Part shown: positions 3,958 to 5,591 of the stretch, piece after piece
How positions within the stretch are numbered: position 1 is the first letter of the stretch
Layout: each line of letters starts with the position of its first letter
From: Propionibacteriaceae bacterium
GTDB taxonomy: Bacteria > Actinomycetota > Actinomycetes > Propionibacteriales > Propionibacteriaceae
DNA: 5,591 bases
Assembly: GCA_020438595.1 (NCBI GenBank)
Contig: JAGQUI010000204.1
Coordinates: 1-5,591, forward strand
Reading direction: 5' to 3'
Program-made: the position numbers and the translations under genes
Notes under the pieces: model-generated
Told to the model about the DNA's origin: nothing
Databases searched by the model: none
The model's input: the letters and a program-made list of their open reading frames with translations, nothing else

Positions 3958-5591
3958 CTAGCCCACCCAGACCCGGGCGTTGCGGAACATCCGCAGCCAC
4001 GGGCTCGCCTCGTCCAGCGGGGCCGGGGTCCACGACAACTGCGCGTTCCGGGCGACCCGCTCGGGGTGCGGCATCATCGCGGTGAACCGGCCGTCCGGCG
4101 TGGTCACCGCGGTGAGCCCTTCGGGGGAGCCGTTCGGGTTGGCCGGGTAGGTCGTCGCCGGCGTCCCGTCCGCGAGGCTGAACCGGGCAGAGCGCACGAC
4201 GGACGCCGCGTCCCCCTGCACGGAGAAGTCGGCCAGGCCCTCGCCGTGCGCCACCGCGATCGGGACGCGGCTGCCCGCCATGCCGGTGAAGAAGACGGAC
4301 GGCGAGTCGAGCACCTCCACCAGCGACAGCCGCGCCTCGAACTGCTCGGAGGCGTTCCTCGTGAACCGCGGCCACGCTTCCGCCCCCGGGATGATGCCGG
4401 CCAGCGCGCCGAACATCTGGCAGCCGTTGCAGATACCCAGCCCGAACGTGTCCTCGCGGGCGAAGAAGCCGCTGAACATGTCGGTCAGCCGCAGGTTGAA
4501 CAGCACCGACCGCGCCCAGCCCTCGCCCGCGCCGAGCGTGTCGCCGTAGGAGAAGCCGCCGCACGCAACCAACCCGACTGCATCGTCCAGGTCGAACCGG
4601 CCCGCCTGCAGGTCGGTCATGTGCACGTCGTAGACCTCGAACCCGGCCCGGTCGAACGCGTGCGCTGTCTCCACGTGGGAGTTCACGCCCTGCTCGCGCA
4701 GGATCACGACCTTCGGCCGCGCGCCCGTGGCGATGTAGGGCGCGGCCACGTCGTCGTTCGGGTCGAAGGACGGCTCGACCACCAGGCCGGGCGCGTCGGC
4801 GCCGAACGCGTTGTGCTCCTCATCGGCGCACTCCGGGTTGTCGCGCAGCGCCGCGATCCGCCAGGACACCTCGTCCCACGCCTGGGCGAGGTCGCGGAGG
4901 TCTTCGTCGAGGAGCACGGTCCCTGAGGAGCCGAGGTTACTTTCACCGGTCCCTGAGGAGCCGAGGTTACTTTCACCGGTCCCTGAGGAGGCGAGGCTAC
5001 TTTCACCGGTCCCTGAGGAGCCCCCGAGGGACGAGGGGGCGTCACGAAGGGTCGCGCGAACGCGGCGGTCGTCGGTCGTCCGCCCGACCACGGAACTCAG
5101 CTCGCTCAGCCCGTGGGACGCGAGCACCTCCAGCACCCGGCCCTCGTTCTCGGGATCGATGCCGAGCAGCACGCCGAGCTCTTCGCTGAACAGCGCCTCA
5201 ACGCTGTCCACGTCGAGTTCGACCCCGATGCCCCCGGCGAAGGCCATTTCGCAGGCCGCCGCCCACAGCCCGCCGTCGGAGCGGTCGTGGTAGGCGGTGA
5301 CCAGGCCGGCTGCCGTGGGAGGATTTGCACTGTCGATGTGCGGATCGGCCTGGGTGGAGGCCGCCGAGGCCATCGAGTGCGCAAATCCTCCCGCGCGAAG
5401 GTCGCGGAGCGCCGCAGCCAGCGATACCAGCCGGGCCGGATCATCCAGGTCGGGAACCTCGTCGCCGAACTGGCCGCTCACCTGGGCCAGCATCGAGCCG
5501 CCGAGCCGGTTCCTACCCGCGCCGAGGTCGACCAGCACCAGCGCGGAGCCGGGCACCAGCTGCGGCGTCCACGTGCCCGCCACCGAGTCCA
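3958..5591 (-). CDS. purL: Phosphoribosylformylglycinamidine synthase, large single-chain type, C-terminal 543 residues (5' end outside window)
   Basis: This enzyme converts FGAR, ATP and glutamine to FGAM in purine synthesis. The visible part aligns by eye along its length with the C-terminal part of the roughly 1,300-residue E. coli PurL, including TPQLVPG, AYHDRSDGG (codons 5269-5289 for HDRSDGG), RLRDNPECAD-like ALRDNPECADEEH, VAAPYIATGARPKV and CGGFSYGD. The fused glutamine amidotransferase domain is complete: nucleophile Cys in GICNGCQM (codon 4429-4431) and His and Glu in PHPER (codons 4066-4068 and 4060-4062). Counting from the right edge, residues 67-93 and 184-223 have no counterpart in the E. 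coli protein as I recall it. Both are repeat-derived insertions in frame (see separate entries). Neither hits the amidotransferase triad or HDRSDGG, so the enzyme is probably active. The open frame runs off the right edge and the true start is not visible. Most actinobacteria use separate PurS, PurQ and a small PurL, so this form is notable. Confidence 0.93.
   Translation of the reverse strand, partial: DSVAGTWTPQLVPGSALVLVDLGAGRNRLGGSMLAQVSGQFGDEVPDLDDPARLVSLAAALRDLRAGGFAHSMASAASTQADPHIDSANPPTAAGLVTAYHDRSDGGLWAAACEMAFAGGIGVELDVDSVEALFSEELGVLLGIDPENEGRVLEVLASHGLSELSSVVGRTTDDRRVRATLRDAPSSLGGSSGTGESSLASSGTGESNLGSSGTGESNLGSSGTVLLDEDLRDLAQAWDEVSWRIAALRDNPECADEEHNAFGADAPGLVVEPSFDPNDDVAAPYIATGARPKVVILREQGVNSHVETAHAFDRAGFEVYDVHMTDLQAGRFDLDDAVGLVACGGFSYGDTLGAGEGWARSVLFNLRLTDMFSGFFAREDTFGLGICNGCQMFGALAGIIPGAEAWPRFTRNASEQFEARLSLVEVLDSPSVFFTGMAGSRVPIAVAHGEGLADFSVQGDAASVVRSARFSLADGTPATTYPANPNGSPEGLTAVTTPDGRFTAMMPHPERVARNAQLSWTPAPLDEASPWLRMFRNARVWVG
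4918..5020. repeat. 30-bp tandem repeat, 3.3 copies, in frame within purL
   Basis: Three adjacent 30-bp units (4921-4950, 4951-4980, 4981-5010) and a partial fourth (5011-5020) each begin with CCCTGAGGAG and end with TTTCACCGGT. Units 1 and 2 are identical. Unit 3 differs at 4991 and 4997, both changing an amino acid (G to A and N to S in the product). Since 30 bp is ten codons, each unit adds the decapeptide TGESNLGSSG to PurL. Each junction recreates motif A, the same sequence found in the 1733-2029 gap. Codons such as TCA, AGT and GGG in the unit are unlike the rest of the gene. Confidence 0.92.
5006..5051 (+). repeat. A-B repeat unit, copy 3, inside purL
   Basis: Motif A (5006-5020) is followed after 18 bp by motif B (5039-5051). 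The spacer forms a hairpin with a five-pair stem CCCCC/GGGGG around the loop GAGGGACGA. In the - strand gene this is read as TLRDAPSSLGGSSGT. The codons CTT and CGT within motif B are uncommon in this gene, which fits repeat origin, although part of TLRD may be native PurL sequence. Confidence 0.6.
5317..5392. repeat. 76-bp palindromic element with 12-bp inverted ends, in frame within purL
   Basis: GGGAGGATTTGC (5317-5328) and its exact complement (5381-5392) enclose 52 bp. TCGATG (5333-5338) and its complement (5371-5376) extend the match inside, with small offsets. On the coding strand it is read as a segment running from AGGFAHSM to IDSANPPTA. Its arms use AT-rich codons (GGA, TTT, AAT, GCA, AGT) that stand out in this gene. 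It is unrelated in sequence to the A and B motifs. The segment absent from E. coli PurL is about 81 bp (5311-5391), slightly longer than the palindrome. Confidence 0.8.

Noticed and set aside
3953..3960. Shared terminator between the lipoprotein gene and purL
   Set aside because: The two stops are 2 bp apart and no hairpin with a T-rich tract is visible there.
3268..4926. A 552-codon open frame on the + strand opposite purL
   Set aside because: It is rich in Arg, Gly, Pro and His, overlaps the real lipoprotein and purL genes in other frames, and shows no domain. It is a by-product of high GC content.
4921..5020. CRISPR array
   Set aside because: The 30-bp units are directly adjacent with no unique spacers, and they are in frame in purL.

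Overview
The window is very GC-rich, uses GTG as well as ATG starts, and its genes are tightly packed. Its proteins look actinobacterial. I infer a member of the Pseudonocardiaceae, with an Amycolatopsis-like feel, but nothing in the window proves the genus.

Layout, left to right. The 3' end of purB (adenylosuccinate lyase) overlaps a TauE/SafE-type membrane exporter gene by 4 bp (+ strand). A small GlsB/YeaQ/YmgE-type membrane protein gene converges on it from the - strand. That gene is divergent from an 80-residue protein of unknown function, with only 27 bp between the two start codons and two apparent leaderless promoters in that space. The next roughly 300 bp have no gene and are packed with repeats. 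Then come a PAPS-dependent sulfotransferase-like gene (- strand), a divergent lipoprotein gene (+ strand), and the 3' part of a long single-chain purL (- strand) that runs off the right edge and converges on the lipoprotein gene with a 2-bp gap. The two purine genes are housekeeping. The genes between them form no evident pathway.

The most interesting feature is a set of short repeats. Motif A (CCGGTCCCTGAGGAG) and motif B (GCGTCACGAAGGG) occur together three times, always A then B, separated by a short hairpin whose stem changes on both sides while its loop keeps a GAG...CGA pattern. Two of these A-B units form the arms of a 207-bp inverted repeat in the gap at 1733-2029. The third lies inside purL, beside a 30-bp tandem repeat that adds exactly 40 codons in frame. 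A second, unrelated palindromic element (12-bp arms GGGAGGATTTGC) adds about 27 more in-frame codons elsewhere in purL. Two different repeat families therefore appear to have entered one essential purine gene without breaking its frame, a situation that recalls the Rickettsia palindromic elements. I see no CRISPR array, tRNA, rRNA or transposase gene.
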